From: Methylomonas rapida | GTDB lineage: Bacteria; Pseudomonadota; Gammaproteobacteria; Methylococcales; Methylomonadaceae | DNA length: 64,000 bases | Assembly: GCF_024360925.2 (NCBI RefSeq) | Contig: NZ_CP113517.1 | Location: 2,604,001-2,668,000 of the forward strand | Direction: 5' to 3' | Shown: positions 1 through 9,495 of the stretch, piece after piece | Layout: each line of letters starts with the position of its first letter | How positions within the stretch are numbered: the first letter of the stretch is position 1 | Translations under genes and position numbers: made by a program | Notes under the pieces: model-generated | What the model saw: only the letters and a program-made list of their open reading frames with translations | Database searches by the model: none | What the model was told of the DNA's origin: nothing

Positions 1-390
1 TTGATAGGCCACTACGAAAACAATCTGTACGCCCAAATCGGCTTGGTCATGCTGATCGGCCTGGCGGCCAAAAACGCCATTTTGATCGTCGAATTCGCCA
101 AGATGGGCGTCGAGGAAGGCAAAAGCGCTTACGACGCCGCCATAGAAGCCGCCCGTCTGCGTTTGCGTCCCATCATGATGACCGCGTTATCGTTCATCCT
201 GGGCTGCGTGCCGCTGGCAATCGCCAGCGGCGCCGGCGCGCTGTCCCGGCGCGTGATGGGCTACGCGGTGATAGGCGGCATGACCGCCGCGACCACCATC
301 GCGATATTCTTGATTCCGGTGTTGTTCTATGTCGTGGAAAAATTGGCCAAATCCAAAACGGCGCCGTCCAAGGGAGAAGGCCATGAATAA
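1..390 (+). CDS. RND efflux pump permease, C-terminal end (5' partial)
   Basis: Only the last 129 residues are present; the frame is open to the first base, so the gene begins outside the window. The segment holds the helix with the HAE1-family signature [20 protein letters not shown] followed by two further membrane helices and a short charged tail, as at the C-terminus of AcrB/MexB-type inner-membrane proton/drug antiporters. The stop codon overlaps the start of the outer-membrane channel gene by 8 bases, so the two are translationally coupled. The periplasmic adaptor is presumably encoded upstream. The substrate cannot be told from this fragment. Confidence 0.93.
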   Translation: MIGHYENNLYAQIGLVMLIGLAAKNAILIVEFAKMGVEEGKSAYDAAIEAARLRLRPIMMTALSFILGCVPLAIASGAGALSRRVMGYAVIGGMTAATTIAIFLIPVLFYVVEKLAKSKTAPSKGEGHE

Positions 391-1822
391 ATTGACGATT
401 TTAAGTTTGGCTATCACCATGACGGGCTGTTTCGTGGTCGGTCCCGATTACGAAAAACCGCAAATCGAAGCCCCCAGGCAATGGCGTTTCGCCGCCGAAG
501 ATGCGCGCGACACCGCCAATCTGCCCTGGTGGCAACAATTGCAAGACCCCGTCCTGAACACTCTGGTCGAACAGGCCTTGCAGAATAACCTCGATCTGAA
601 AATCGCCATTGCCAATGTCGAGCAATTCATGGGGGTTTACGGTGCCACCCGCGCCAATCTGTTTCCGCAGATTTTCGGCCAGGGCGGTTATCAACGCCAA
701 CAAACCAGCGGCGAAGCGAATCCGTTTTTCGGCGGAAAAGCGCCCGACACCGATTTTGCCCAACTGGGGGCGACGATGTTTTGGGAACTGGATGTCTGGG
801 GTCAATTGCGCCGGGCCAAGGAAGCCGCAGCCGCCGATGTGCTGGCGCAGGAATCGGCCCGCGACGCCGTGGTGTTGACGCTGGTCAGCGCGGTCGCGCA
901 AACCTACATAGAATTGCGCGCGCTGGATAGAAGCCTGGAAATCACCCGACAAACCGTCGACAGCCTGGTCGAGGAAAACCGCATCGCCAAGGCCCGCTTC
1001 GACGCCGGCTATGCGTCGGAAATCGAAGTCAGCCAGTCCGATTCCGAACTGGAGCGGCGCCGCGCCCTGATTCCCTTTTATGAACAACAAATCGCCCAAG
1101 CCGAACATGCCTTGAGCTTGTTGCTGGGCAAACCGCCCGGCGCGATCGCCCGCGGCATGACCTTGGACGAGTTGGCGCCGCCCGCGGTACCGGCCGGCCT
1201 GCCGTCCGAACAGTTGCAAAGAAGGCCCGACGTGCAACAAGCGGAACAAAACCTGATCGCCGCTACCGCCCGCATCGGCGTGGCACGCGGCGAATATTTC
1301 CCCAAAGTCACGCTGACCGGCGATTTGGGACAAGCCAGTGTGGAATTGGCGGCTTTGTTTACGCCAGGAGCGAACTTTTGGACCATAGGCGGAAGGCTGC
1401 TGGGGCCGATTCTGACCGCCGGCCGCGTTGCCGGCCAAGTTCAGGCCGCGGAAGGCGCGCAACAAGCGGCGCTGGCCTATTACGAGAAAACCATTCTGAC
1501 CGCCTTTCGTGAATTCGAGGACGGTTTGATCGCCAGCAGCAAATCCAACGAACGGCAAACTTCGCAAGCAAACCGGGTCGAAGCGTTGAAAAATTATCTG
1601 CGTTTGTCCAGGACGCGTTACGACGAAGGCTATACCTCTTACCTGGAGGTGCTGGATGCACTGCGCCAATATTACGAAGGCCAAATCGAACTGGTGCAAG
1701 CGCGTAGCGATACCTTTACGTCGTTGATCCAGGTTTATCGGGCCATGGGCGGCGGCTGGATCGTTGCGGCGGAGCAAGGTGTACAGATGCCCAAACCCAA
1801 AGAGGCGTCGTTTTTTCCATAA
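383..1822 (+). CDS. Outer-membrane efflux channel lipoprotein (OprM/NodT family)
   Basis: A 479-residue outer-membrane factor. The ATG at 383 is chosen because it overlaps the pump gene end and gives a clean lipoprotein signal: a hydrophobic stretch ending TMTGC, with Cys as the lipidated residue, then the family start GPDYEKP. Two repeated coiled-coil OEP domains follow (about residues 60-250 and 265-455), including the typical RRPDVQQAE motif. It should trimerise into the TolC-like exit duct for the RND pump encoded just upstream. Length is normal for the family. Confidence 0.95.
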   Translation: MNKLTILSLAITMTGCFVVGPDYEKPQIEAPRQWRFAAEDARDTANLPWWQQLQDPVLNTLVEQALQNNLDLKIAIANVEQFMGVYGATRANLFPQIFGQGGYQRQQTSGEANPFFGGKAPDTDFAQLGATMFWELDVWGQLRRAKEAAAADVLAQESARDAVVLTLVSAVAQTYIELRALDRSLEITRQTVDSLVEENRIAKARFDAGYASEIEVSQSDSELERRRALIPFYEQQIAQAEHALSLLLGKPPGAIARGMTLDELAPPAVPAGLPSEQLQRRPDVQQAEQNLIAATARIGVARGEYFPKVTLTGDLGQASVELAALFTPGANFWTIGGRLLGPILTAGRVAGQVQAAEGAQQAALAYYEKTILTAFREFEDGLIASSKSNERQTSQANRVEALKNYLRLSRTRYDEGYTSYLEVLDALRQYYEGQIELVQARSDTFTSLIQVYRAMGGGWIVAAEQGVQMPKPKEASFFP

Positions 1823-1849
1823 TTTCTTGCTAAAGCGGCGGGACGACTG

Positions 1850-1915
1850 GCAATAGCTAAAGCGATTGCACTGCCGGAATTGCGATTCCGGAGTGAAAAA
1901 GCTTCAGCTTTTTCC
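1850..1915 (+). repeat. Three-hairpin dispersed repeat, copy 1
   Basis: It starts GCAATAGCTAAAGCGATTGC (near-palindrome), continues with a CCGGAAT/ATTCCGG hairpin, and ends with the perfect hairpin GAAAAAGCTTCAGCTTTTTC. Two further copies lie at 10629-10691 (reverse) and 42543-42604. It occupies the gap between the efflux channel gene and the AI-2E-type permease gene. Confidence 0.8.
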
Positions 1916-2039
1916 GTTAACCGCTATCCCGGCCAACCTAAAGAAAGCAGGTTAAAAACACGCGCTGTTAGTCTCGAACAATGAAAGACGCTTTGCGACC
2001 GCTAGCCAAACCCGATTCAAAACCATGTTGGAGCACGAT

Positions 2040-3116
2040 ATGCAAAACCAACCTCAGCCAGTGACGCCTGAAGCCTTTTCCCGCAATGCCGTCGAGGCGG
2101 CGCTGAAAATCGGTCTGCTGTTCGTGTTACTGAGCTGGTGTTTTCACATCGCCAAGCCCTTCATCAACCCGTTGGCCTGGGGCGTTATCATCGCCGTCGC
2201 GCTGTACCCTTTACATCTGCGGATGACGGAGCTACTGGGCGAGCGTGAGAAGCTTTCGGCCACGCTGATTACCGGACTGTTGTTGCTGGTCATCTTGGGT
2301 CCATGCGGTTTCCTGGCCGACATCATTGGCGAGAACGTCCGGGAGTTGGCAGGCAAACTTCAACAAAATCAGCTGACGATTCCGGAACCGCCGGAAAAAG
2401 TCGCAACCTGGCCGCTGATCGGTAAGCCGATCTTCAATTTCTGGCATCTGGCAGCCACCAATTTCGGCGAAGCCGTCAAGACCTTTGCCCCTCAGCTCAG
2501 AGAAGCCAGCAAATGGTTGCTGGCGTCCGGTGCCGCCGCCATCATGGCCTTGCTGCAACTGCTGGTCTCGGTGATCATTTGCGGCTTGTTGCTGGTCAAT
2601 GGTGCCAGCGGCCATCAACTGGCTCTGGCCATCGGTCATCGTATTGCCGGCCACAAAGGCGAAGAACTGACCGAGTTGAGTATCGCGACGATTCGCGGTG
2701 TTGCTCGCGGGGTGTTGGGTGTAGCATTGATTCAAGCCTTGCTGGCCGGTATCGGATTTTTCATGGCTGGCGTTCCCGCGGCGGGCCTGCTAACGGTAGT
2801 CTGTTTATTTCTCGCCGTGGTGCAATTACCGACCGCCATCCTGCTGCTGCCGAGCATCATTTACGTGTTTTCGAGTCATGAAACCTTACCGGCCACCGTG
2901 TTCATGGTTTGGATGCTGGGCGTAGGGGCGATAGACAACGTCTTGAAACCGATACTGATGGGCCGCGGTTTGGACTTGCCGATGGCGGTGGTCTTCGTCG
3001 GCGCGATAGGCGGCATGATATTTTCCGGGATCATCGGGCTTTTCGTCGGTGCAGTGGTATTGGCGTTAGGTTATAAGCTATTTCTCTCCTGGCTAAAACA
3101 AACCAGCATTGCTTAG
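2040..3116 (+). CDS. AI-2E family transporter (YdiK/PerM-like)
   Basis: A polytopic inner-membrane protein of 358 residues with about eight hydrophobic segments, paired at the N-terminus and clustered at the C-terminus, as in the UPF0118/AI-2E exporter superfamily. The C-terminal part contains the family-typical DNVLKPILMGRGLDLP segment. An in-frame ATG lies at 2025, but the ATG at 2040 has GGAG six bases upstream and is preferred. Family members export quorum-sensing signals or act in cation/proton exchange; nothing here shows the substrate. The gene stands alone, with its own upstream gap containing a hairpin repeat. Confidence 0.85.
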   Translation: MQNQPQPVTPEAFSRNAVEAALKIGLLFVLLSWCFHIAKPFINPLAWGVIIAVALYPLHLRMTELLGEREKLSATLITGLLLLVILGPCGFLADIIGENVRELAGKLQQNQLTIPEPPEKVATWPLIGKPIFNFWHLAATNFGEAVKTFAPQLREASKWLLASGAAAIMALLQLLVSVIICGLLLVNGASGHQLALAIGHRIAGHKGEELTELSIATIRGVARGVLGVALIQALLAGIGFFMAGVPAAGLLTVVCLFLAVVQLPTAILLLPSIIYVFSSHETLPATVFMVWMLGVGAIDNVLKPILMGRGLDLPMAVVFVGAIGGMIFSGIIGLFVGAVVLALGYKLFLSWLKQTSIA

Positions 3117-3254
3117 CAATGATCATGAAATAACCTCTGCAAGTCTTCGGCGCAGGTGCGGATTAATCCACACAGTGCGAATGAATTCGCACCTACCGTT
3201 GCCGAACTTGTTTTTTTATTGCTTAACTTCGAACATAAGCTTAAGGACAACAGC

Positions 3255-3617
3255 ATGAGCGCAGAAATCATCAGTAACATGGGCGGCATCGTCACCAACA
3301 AAATCACAGGTTTATTGACTTACGCCGAGCTGGCTGGGGTGCAACAAGAATTGCTCGGTATCATCGGCCGCGAAGGCGGCATCCGCTTGTTGATCGTTTG
3401 CGAAGACTTCCAAGGTTGGGACAAACAAGGCGATTGGGACGATGTGTCGTTTCAATACAAAAGCGATCCCTACATCAACAAAATGGCGCTGGTCGGCGAC
3501 AAGAAATGGAAAGACCTGGCGTTGCTGTTTACCGGCCAAGGCTTTCGAGAATTTCCGATCGAATATTTCGAGCCGCACGAGCTCGACAAAGCACGCGCTT
3601 GGCTGTTGGAAGGCTAA
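3255..3617 (+). CDS. SpoIIAA-like (STAS-fold) protein
   Basis: A soluble protein of 120 residues. The pattern of an N-terminal strand pair, the ITGLLTYAEL segment, a buried strand (LLIVCEDFQGW) and the C-terminal KARAWLLEG helix fits the SpoIIAA-like family (DUF3478), a STAS-type fold seen in many proteobacteria. AAGGA lies 8 bases before the ATG. It sits 33 bases upstream of a cation/proton antiporter gene, so the two probably form an operon. Family function is poorly known; a lipid- or anion-transporter regulator role would be a guess. Confidence 0.75.
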   Translation: MSAEIISNMGGIVTNKITGLLTYAELAGVQQELLGIIGREGGIRLLIVCEDFQGWDKQGDWDDVSFQYKSDPYINKMALVGDKKWKDLALLFTGQGFREFPIEYFEPHELDKARAWLLEG

Positions 3618-3650
3618 ACCCTGAGCGCGACTCAGAAGGAGACGCAGAAC

Positions 3651-4871
3651 ATGATTTTCCTGGTCACGTTCATCTTAACGGTATTTATATACAGTTTGAT
3701 TTCTCGACGGTTAGAAACGACGATTCTGACCGCACCGATACTCTTCACCTTGGCAGGAATAGCGCTATATCGATTACCACCGGCCTTCAGCGATCCGGAA
3801 CTGAAGCGGCAAGGCTTTTTATTGGTGGCCGAAATCGGCCTGGTAATGACGCTATTCACCGACGCCGCGCGCATCAACCTGAAAAGCCTGACCTCCAACC
3901 GCAACTTACCGATCCGCCTGCTGACGACCGGCATGTTGCTGACCATTTTTTTGGGTACGCTGGGCGGCATGTGGCTTTTTCCGTCGTTGAGCTGGCAGGA
4001 AGCCGGCATCCTGGCCGCAATCTTGGCACCGACCGACGCGGGCTTGGGCATGGTGATCGTCAACAGCCCTTATGTGCCCAACCGGATTCGACAAGCGCTG
4101 AATGTGGAAGCCGGATTGAATGACGGTCTTTCCGTGCCTTTTTTGATGTGTTTCATCGCGATGTCTTTGCAAACCAGCGAAAGCGCGGGCGCGGTACTGT
4201 CCCGCTTTATCGGCGAGCAGATCGGTTACGGCTGCTTGATCGGCATCGGTATCGGTGCTATCGGCGGCTGGTTGCTGACACTGGCTACACGCAAACAGTG
4301 GATGAACGAATCCATGCAACAAATGGGCTTGGTAGCAATACCCTTGCTTTGTGCGCTCGCATCCGAGGCAAGCGGCGCCAGTATGTTTATCGCCGGATAT
4401 GTGTCCGGTTTTGCGGTTCAGCTGGGCTTTGCGGAAGCCGGCCGCAACAGCGTCGAATTTACCGACACCTGGGGACAGTTATTCGATTTTTTCGTGTTTT
4501 TCCTGTTTGGTTTATTAGTCGCGCGATCATGGGCGCAATTCGAATGGCAGCATTTTTATTATGCCGTGTTCAGTTTGACCCTGGCTCGCATGCTGCCGGT
4601 GGCATTGGCCCTGCTGGGCAGTGGTTTGAGCCGCGCCACCTGGTTGTTCATGGGCTGGTTTGGGCCGCGTGGTTTGGCTTCTATCGTGTTGGGCTTGGTG
4701 TATCTGGAAGGTCAAGCGCACTTGCCGGGCGAAACCACCATCAAACTCGCCTTGATGATGACCGTCATCATCAGCATTTTTAGCCACGGCTTAAGCGCGC
4801 TACCGGGAATTAATCACTATGCCAAAATCATCCGCCGGCTGCCAGCCGATGCGGCGGAATATCACGATTGA
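3651..4871 (+). CDS. Cation/proton antiporter (CPA family)
   Basis: A 406-residue integral membrane protein with about twelve helices of the Na+/H+ exchanger domain. The ion-binding signatures are visible: LAPTDAGLGMVI (TD motif in the unwound helix) and EAGLNDGLSVP (the ND pair typical of CPA1 electroneutral exchangers), plus the conserved GPRGLASIVLGL near the C-terminus. The Shine-Dalgarno AAGGAGA is 8 bases before the ATG. There is no C-terminal TrkA regulatory domain. It probably exchanges Na+ or K+ for H+, complementing the K+ and putative Na+ pumps elsewhere in the window. Confidence 0.9.
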   Translation: MIFLVTFILTVFIYSLISRRLETTILTAPILFTLAGIALYRLPPAFSDPELKRQGFLLVAEIGLVMTLFTDAARINLKSLTSNRNLPIRLLTTGMLLTIFLGTLGGMWLFPSLSWQEAGILAAILAPTDAGLGMVIVNSPYVPNRIRQALNVEAGLNDGLSVPFLMCFIAMSLQTSESAGAVLSRFIGEQIGYGCLIGIGIGAIGGWLLTLATRKQWMNESMQQMGLVAIPLLCALASEASGASMFIAGYVSGFAVQLGFAEAGRNSVEFTDTWGQLFDFFVFFLFGLLVARSWAQFEWQHFYYAVFSLTLARMLPVALALLGSGLSRATWLFMGWFGPRGLASIVLGLVYLEGQAHLPGETTIKLALMMTVIISIFSHGLSALPGINHYAKIIRRLPADAAEYHD

Positions 4872-4916
4872 ACATTACCAGAACTTATTAGAACACCAAC
4901 ATTGGAGATCACGACC

Positions 4917-5465
4917 ATGCAATATCCATTTCTCAGCTATTTACTCGCCACCAGCCTGCTTCTGCTGAACGCGTGTTCGAGCGTTTCGGTCAAGACTGAC
5001 TTCGACCATGCCACGTCTTTTTCTCAGTACCACACTTACACGCTTGCGCCGAGTACTGAACCGATTGCCATGTCGCCTTCCACCGAATCGGCATTGCGCG
5101 AAACCTTACGCAGCAGCTTAGCGCGGCATGGCGTTACCGAGACCGATGAAAATGCCGACCTGCATATCGTGCGCCACATATCCACCAAGGATAAAGTGGT
5201 GGTTCATCAATCGAGCGCCGGCGTACCGTATCGTTACGGACGCTACGGCATGTGGGCGGGTTCACCGTATTATTATACCGACGTCTCGCAATATACCGAG
5301 GGCACCTTGATACTGGATTTCGTCGATGCCAAAACCCAAAAACTGGTATTTCGAGGAATAGGTACCGGCACGGTTAGCGACCCTGAAACGAATGCCGCCC
5401 GCATCAAGGAAGCCGTCGAAAAAATCGTGCAAGAGTACCCGGCTGGCAAGCCCGTTAGCCAATGA
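4917..5465 (+). CDS. DUF4136 domain lipoprotein
   Basis: A predicted lipoprotein of 182 residues with a signal ending LLLNACSS (Cys lipidation site). The mature part has the DUF4136 pattern: a SVKTDFDHATSFSQYHTY strand early, a DLHIVRHIS strand in the middle and a GTLILDFVDAKTQKLVFRG strand pair. The ATG at 4917 has GGAGA 8 bases upstream and is preferred to an upstream TTG. It lies 45 bases after the antiporter gene and is convergent with the next gene. The function of DUF4136 is unknown; members are envelope lipoproteins. Confidence 0.85.
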   Translation: MQYPFLSYLLATSLLLLNACSSVSVKTDFDHATSFSQYHTYTLAPSTEPIAMSPSTESALRETLRSSLARHGVTETDENADLHIVRHISTKDKVVVHQSSAGVPYRYGRYGMWAGSPYYYTDVSQYTEGTLILDFVDAKTQKLVFRGIGTGTVSDPETNAARIKEAVEKIVQEYPAGKPVSQ

Positions 5466-5469
5466 TTAT

Positions 5470-6255
5470 TTAAAAAGGCCTCAAGGTAAACGGCGTTTCA
5501 TCGGTTACCATCTCGCCGGGTTTGCGATTGGCGATTTGCACGAACTGCTTGGCCCATCTATCCATGATACCTTTGGCCGGCCCATACCAGGTCAGCCGGG
5601 TCAAATCCACCGGCCCTGCATCCTGCATATCCCTGTCGGCGAATGTAGCGACGACTTCGCCAGTCTGCATATCGCGTAAACGGCCTTCAAAAGCGGCCCT
5701 GCGCTGGTTAACCACTCCCGCAGCGGTACCGCCGCCCGGTATCAGCCAGCCGGCCGCATGCAGAGCGGGCTGGGAAGGATCGATCTCGATCAAGGCCAAC
5801 TCTAAGCGTAATGCAGGGAAGCGGTGTTGATTGGCAAACTCGAGCAGTTGAAAGCGATGATTGGGATCTTGTTTGAACGCCTTGATCACCTGGCTACGAA
5901 AATACTGAGCCAGATCTTCGATGTCTTTTTTGACATCTTGCAACAAATTCGCCGAGCTAAGCTGGTGCAACCAGTCCATTTCCAGCATGTACTGGGTATT
6001 GACCGGCGCAACCACCAACTCCTTGTAAGCCGAGGCATCGAAACCGGGCTTTACCCAGACTTTTTGGAACGGCAAGTCCGCGCGCTTGCGTTGCCTGTCC
6101 GGATTTTCGATAAATCCGGCATCTGGCGCCGGTTGCACAACCTCGGCCTTCAGCTGGTTGGTTTCCGTCCTGACGGTGGCACAGCCTGAAAACAGCAGCA
6201 GAATCGCGCTGAGCACCGCGCCTAGGTCGGTCACATGTTTTTGTTGTCTATTCAT
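5470..6255 (-). CDS. DUF3313-like lipoprotein
   Basis: A 261-residue predicted lipoprotein: hydrophobic leader ending LLFSGCAT, then a soluble domain. The sequence around VWVKPGFDASAYKELVVAPV and the strand MQTGEVVATFADRD resemble the DUF3313 lipoprotein family, and a second, clearer member lies at 17209-17916. It is convergent with the DUF4136 gene (4-base gap), so the two may share a termination region. No catalytic motif is visible. The assignment rests on pattern resemblance only. Confidence 0.65.
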   Translation of the reverse strand: MNRQQKHVTDLGAVLSAILLLFSGCATVRTETNQLKAEVVQPAPDAGFIENPDRQRKRADLPFQKVWVKPGFDASAYKELVVAPVNTQYMLEMDWLHQLSSANLLQDVKKDIEDLAQYFRSQVIKAFKQDPNHRFQLLEFANQHRFPALRLELALIEIDPSQPALHAAGWLIPGGGTAAGVVNQRRAAFEGRLRDMQTGEVVATFADRDMQDAGPVDLTRLTWYGPAKGIMDRWAKQFVQIANRKPGEMVTDETPFTLRPF

Positions 6256-6332
6256 ATGAAAAATCTATCTCCGGGTTCAAACATGAAAGGTTGCGAAAAC
6301 TTGCGATATCCAGGGGGGAACGCCGAATAAAT

Positions 6333-6404
6333 CGTCATCCCCGCGAAAGCCAGGATCCAATGCTTTGATTTTTTTAGGTTCCTGTTTTCACGGGAACGGT
6401 AGAA
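6333..6404. repeat. Dispersed hairpin repeat (GTCATCCCCGCGAAAG type)
   Basis: It begins GTCATCCCCGCGAAAGCCAG and ends TTTTCACGGGAACGGTAG. It is a degenerate inverted repeat of a kind scattered through many proteobacterial genomes, lying between two minus-strand genes. One copy is seen in this window. Confidence 0.45.
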
Positions 6405-6433
6405 AAGCATAAATCAGCGTTTCCTTAGGTGAA

Positions 6434-6865
6434 TTACCAACCAAAGCCCTTGGACGCCATGCAGGCATTAAACGCCTGGTTATAGGCATCGTTTGAGGCG
6501 CCTTGCTGCTGATCTTGCCGACGTTGCTGACGCTGTTTGGAAGCGCCAGCGGCCACGCCCATCTTGGCGGCTTCCTGCATCTGGTTGCGGGTATATTCTT
6601 CGGCTAATTCATCGGACACATTACCATACTGGTTGGTTTTGCTTTTTGCCTTGGCAGCGCCCGCCATGGCGCCGGCAGCGGCCCCCCTCGCCCGTCCTCC
6701 GGCATAGGGTTGTTGGCTGCTGCTGGACGATGCGCTGGCTTGCTGCTGCGCAATACTCTGACACTCGGCTTGCGCCTGTTCATAGGGAACTTGAGCCTGT
6801 GCCAAACCTGAAATTAGAATTCCGGAAATAGCGACGCCGAGACCTATCGATTTTGGATATAACAT
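6434..6865 (-). CDS. Exported Gln/Ala-rich small protein with glycine-zipper-like segment
   Basis: 143 residues: a Sec signal peptide ending GLAQA, two conserved-looking Cys (in AECQSIA and NACMASKG), and a central GRARGAAAGAMAGAAKAK segment resembling the small-residue zipper of YMGG/glycine-zipper envelope proteins. Much of the rest is Gln/Ser rich. GAGGAG lies 7 bases before the ATG, so it is very likely translated. The protein at 16694-17164 shares the architecture, including Cys residues near both ends. Function is unknown; an envelope or outer-membrane-associated role is inferred. Confidence 0.75.
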   Translation of the reverse strand: MLYPKSIGLGVAISGILISGLAQAQVPYEQAQAECQSIAQQQASASSSSSQQPYAGGRARGAAAGAMAGAAKAKSKTNQYGNVSDELAEEYTRNQMQEAAKMGVAAGASKQRQQRRQDQQQGASNDAYNQAFNACMASKGFGW

Positions 6866-7292
6866 GATTTATCTCCTCAACGGGTTTAATCTAAAAAGAG
6901 CAATTGCTGTGTGTTGCAGGCCGTTCACACTTCGCCTGACTCAGCACCAACGGCCTGCAACATACCCACCCAAAGGGTGTTTGAAAAATCCGGCTTGCCC
7001 TACGACAAACTCAGAACAAACGGGATTTTTCAAGACTCGACTGCTGTTTTCAGTTTTTAGTGTTATCCATGGTCTGTCATAGCTTGCACAAGAAATCGCT
7101 ATGCCGTGTCCTGGATGTCTTTCAAAAACAAGCATGCTTACCGCATACTCACTGCTTTGTCGGCCGTCGTAAATCCGATGGCAAAATGGTTTCTAGGTTT
7201 CGAATCGATGTTTTACCGGTTCGAGCATCCATGCCGACGCGCTATTGGAAAAAGCAACCACCATCCAGCCAAGCTAGCTTCCCGAAATACGG
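6866..7292. other. Intergenic region with a 51-bp repeat, no gene supported
   Basis: No reading frame here has a convincing start, ribosome site or recognisable protein. The only structure seen is a 51-base palindromic repeat at 6982-7032. Confidence 0.6.
6982..7032 (-). repeat. 51-bp TGAAAAATCC repeat, copy 1
   Basis: Its ends TGAAAAATCC and GGATTTTTCA are inverted repeats. The core resembles the widespread GTTCGTTCTGAGCTTGTCGA element. A second 51-base copy lies at 49436-49486 in the opposite orientation, and two related hairpins lie at 31342-31450. Confidence 0.7.
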
Positions 7293-9005
7293 CTAAGCCG
7301 TTGACGATAAGCCTGCTCCGGCCGAGGACGCTTCGTTCTCGGCGGATTTCGCCAGCAAAAATTGGTATCGCTCGATTGCCTCTTGCGCATTGAATAGCAT
7401 TCGCTCTCGACCTAGCCGTTCCGCCAATCCTGCACGGCGCACGACTTCAAGCACTCCTGGGTTCAGGCCGGTCAACCACAGGTTGGGGCCGGTTTCAGTC
7501 GCGCATTTTTCCCTCTCGATCAAAATCTTGAGCGCCGAATACTCCAAGTCCTGCACCCGACTCATATCCAACACCAATACTTTCGGCTGGTATTGCGAAA
7601 TGAATGCCCTTATTTTTTCCGCGACCAGCTGCGCATTGACGAAAAAAATGCGGCCTTCCGGCCGAACGATCAACAGCCCGTCCCAGGTTTCATCGTTGGG
7701 ATGTTTGTCCGACAGCGGCCGTAAATTGTTGGTACCGGGTTTGCGGCCAATCACGTAAACATTGGGATGAGCCGCCTGGCTGGCCAGCGAAATGACGGAT
7801 ACGATGATGGCCACGATAACCCCTTTCAACGTGCCGAATATCAGCACACCCAGGCAGGCGACGATAGTCCAGCGAAACTCCATCATGCGCACTTTGCGGA
7901 TAGCTCTGAATTCCGCGGGTTCGATCAGCCCAATCGAGTAAACGATCACGACAGCCGCCAGCGTGGCGTGCGGCAAAAACCCCAGCAAAGGAGCGATCAG
8001 CAGCATCGTTGCCAGTGCAACGCCAGCGGTAAACCAGGATGCTTTCTGCGAAAGTCCGCCGGCCGCGCGCACCACAGCCGTCTGAGACGTACCGCCACCC
8101 GCCGGCATCGCGCCGAAAAAAGCCCCGCCTAAATTAGCCGCGCCCAACGCGATGAGTTCACGGTTTGCGTTGATCGGCGGCTCGGTATTTTTGGCAAAAG
8201 CGCGCGCCGCCGCAATCGACTCGGTAAAGCTCATCAGCGCGATGCCGAGCGCGCCGGGGACCAATGCTTCGATCAAGCCCCACTCGGGTAAAGTCAACGG
8301 CGGCAGGCCCTCAGGTATCACACCGACAGTTGCCAACCCCTTTCCATCGAGACCAAATATCCACGATGCTGCGATGCCGCCTCCGACCGCAACCAGGGGG
8401 GCCGGCGAATGCGGCCACCAGCGTTCCATACCGAACAACACCAGCAACGTAAACAGGGACACGCACAGCGTAATGAGCGAGGTTTCGGGTAAATGAAACA
8501 GGATGCTGAAGAAATCGCGAAAAAAGCCCACCTTCTCGATATGTATCCCAACCAGTTTTGGCAGTTGGTCTAGCACGATTACCATGCCAATCCCGGCCTT
8601 GAACCCGGTCAGCACCGGCGACGAAATGAAATTGGCGACGAAACCTAAACGAAGCAAAGACGCCAGCATCAGCATGATACCGACCAGCGCACACAGCGTC
8701 GCCACTGCGGTTATCAGTCTGGTCGGATCGCCGTCCGGCACCACCATAGCTAATTGAGTGCCAGCCAGAATACCCAGGGTTGTCGTCGAGCTGACGCTGA
8801 GAACCCGAGAGGAAGCCAGCAACGCATAAACCAGCATCGGAATGAAAGAGGTATAAAGCCCCACCGCAACGGGCAAACCGGCTACGCTCGCATAGGCCAT
8901 CGCCTTGGGTAGAATCACCGCCGAGGCGGTAAGGCCCGCAATCAGGTCGTAACGAAAGGTCGTGCCTGTATCCGATGCATCTAAGGCTGTCGCGGAATGC
9001 TTCAT
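7293..9005 (-). CDS. SulP family inorganic anion transporter with STAS domain
   Basis: 570 residues. Residues 15-430 form a polytopic SLC26/SulP transport domain (for example AGLTASAVILPKAMAYASVAGLPVAVGLYT near the start). Residues about 445-550 are a cytoplasmic STAS domain with the strand VLVLDMSRVQDLEYSA. The family carries sulfate, bicarbonate, chloride or other anions; a bicarbonate or sulfate role is likely but not fixed by sequence. AGAGGG lies 9 bases upstream of the ATG. The gene is single in its transcription unit, followed by a gap of repeats. Confidence 0.92.
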   Translation of the reverse strand: MKHSATALDASDTGTTFRYDLIAGLTASAVILPKAMAYASVAGLPVAVGLYTSFIPMLVYALLASSRVLSVSSTTTLGILAGTQLAMVVPDGDPTRLITAVATLCALVGIMLMLASLLRLGFVANFISSPVLTGFKAGIGMVIVLDQLPKLVGIHIEKVGFFRDFFSILFHLPETSLITLCVSLFTLLVLFGMERWWPHSPAPLVAVGGGIAASWIFGLDGKGLATVGVIPEGLPPLTLPEWGLIEALVPGALGIALMSFTESIAAARAFAKNTEPPINANRELIALGAANLGGAFFGAMPAGGGTSQTAVVRAAGGLSQKASWFTAGVALATMLLIAPLLGFLPHATLAAVVIVYSIGLIEPAEFRAIRKVRMMEFRWTIVACLGVLIFGTLKGVIVAIIVSVISLASQAAHPNVYVIGRKPGTNNLRPLSDKHPNDETWDGLLIVRPEGRIFFVNAQLVAEKIRAFISQYQPKVLVLDMSRVQDLEYSALKILIEREKCATETGPNLWLTGLNPGVLEVVRRAGLAERLGRERMLFNAQEAIERYQFLLAKSAENEASSAGAGLSSTA

Positions 9006-9111
9006 ACTAATTTTCCCTCTTTGCCAGATACATTAGAAAATTTCATGATCGCCTTCCGCACTCGAGCAACAGACGCGGCGGAAAAGTTACCGATGACGTT
9101 ACTCCAGACAA

Positions 9112-9399
9112 CTAACGCGTATTCAGACGGGTTTGATTTTCCGTGGCTTTTTCCATGATCTCATGGTACAGCTCTATCAATTTGCTGGCTAAGGCTTGAT
9201 ATTCCGGGTGCCGGTGAACGTGAGGCATGATATTTTGCGCATCCTCGAAAACTTCCTTGAAATACTCAATATCCATTTCATCGAGACACTCGCCAGCATC
9301 CACTTTTGCCTTGATTGCCAAAGCCCTCGGCAAGCGTTGTTTTTCAAGCCGTTCCAGCAGAACCGTAATAACACCTAAGTCATTGTCCGAAGTATTCAT
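9112..9399 (-). CDS. Small conserved-type helical protein, unknown function
   Basis: 95 residues, soluble, acidic and probably all-helical (ERLEKQRLPRALAIKAKV; EYFKEVFEDAQNIMPHV). No signal peptide or membrane segment. No strong ribosome site precedes the ATG. It lies 106 bases upstream of the SulP gene in the same direction, so they may be co-transcribed. I do not recognise the family. Codon use looks like a real gene, and the frame is uninterrupted with a clean protein-like composition. Confidence 0.6.
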   Translation of the reverse strand: MNTSDNDLGVITVLLERLEKQRLPRALAIKAKVDAGECLDEMDIEYFKEVFEDAQNIMPHVHRHPEYQALASKLIELYHEIMEKATENQTRLNTR

Positions 9400-9495
9400 A
9401 AAAATATCTGTTGGTTGAAGGTTTTTAGGCCAACCTGCAAATTGCTCGCAAGCTCCTCTGAATATTCCAATAAGACCCGCCCAAATAAACGGTTC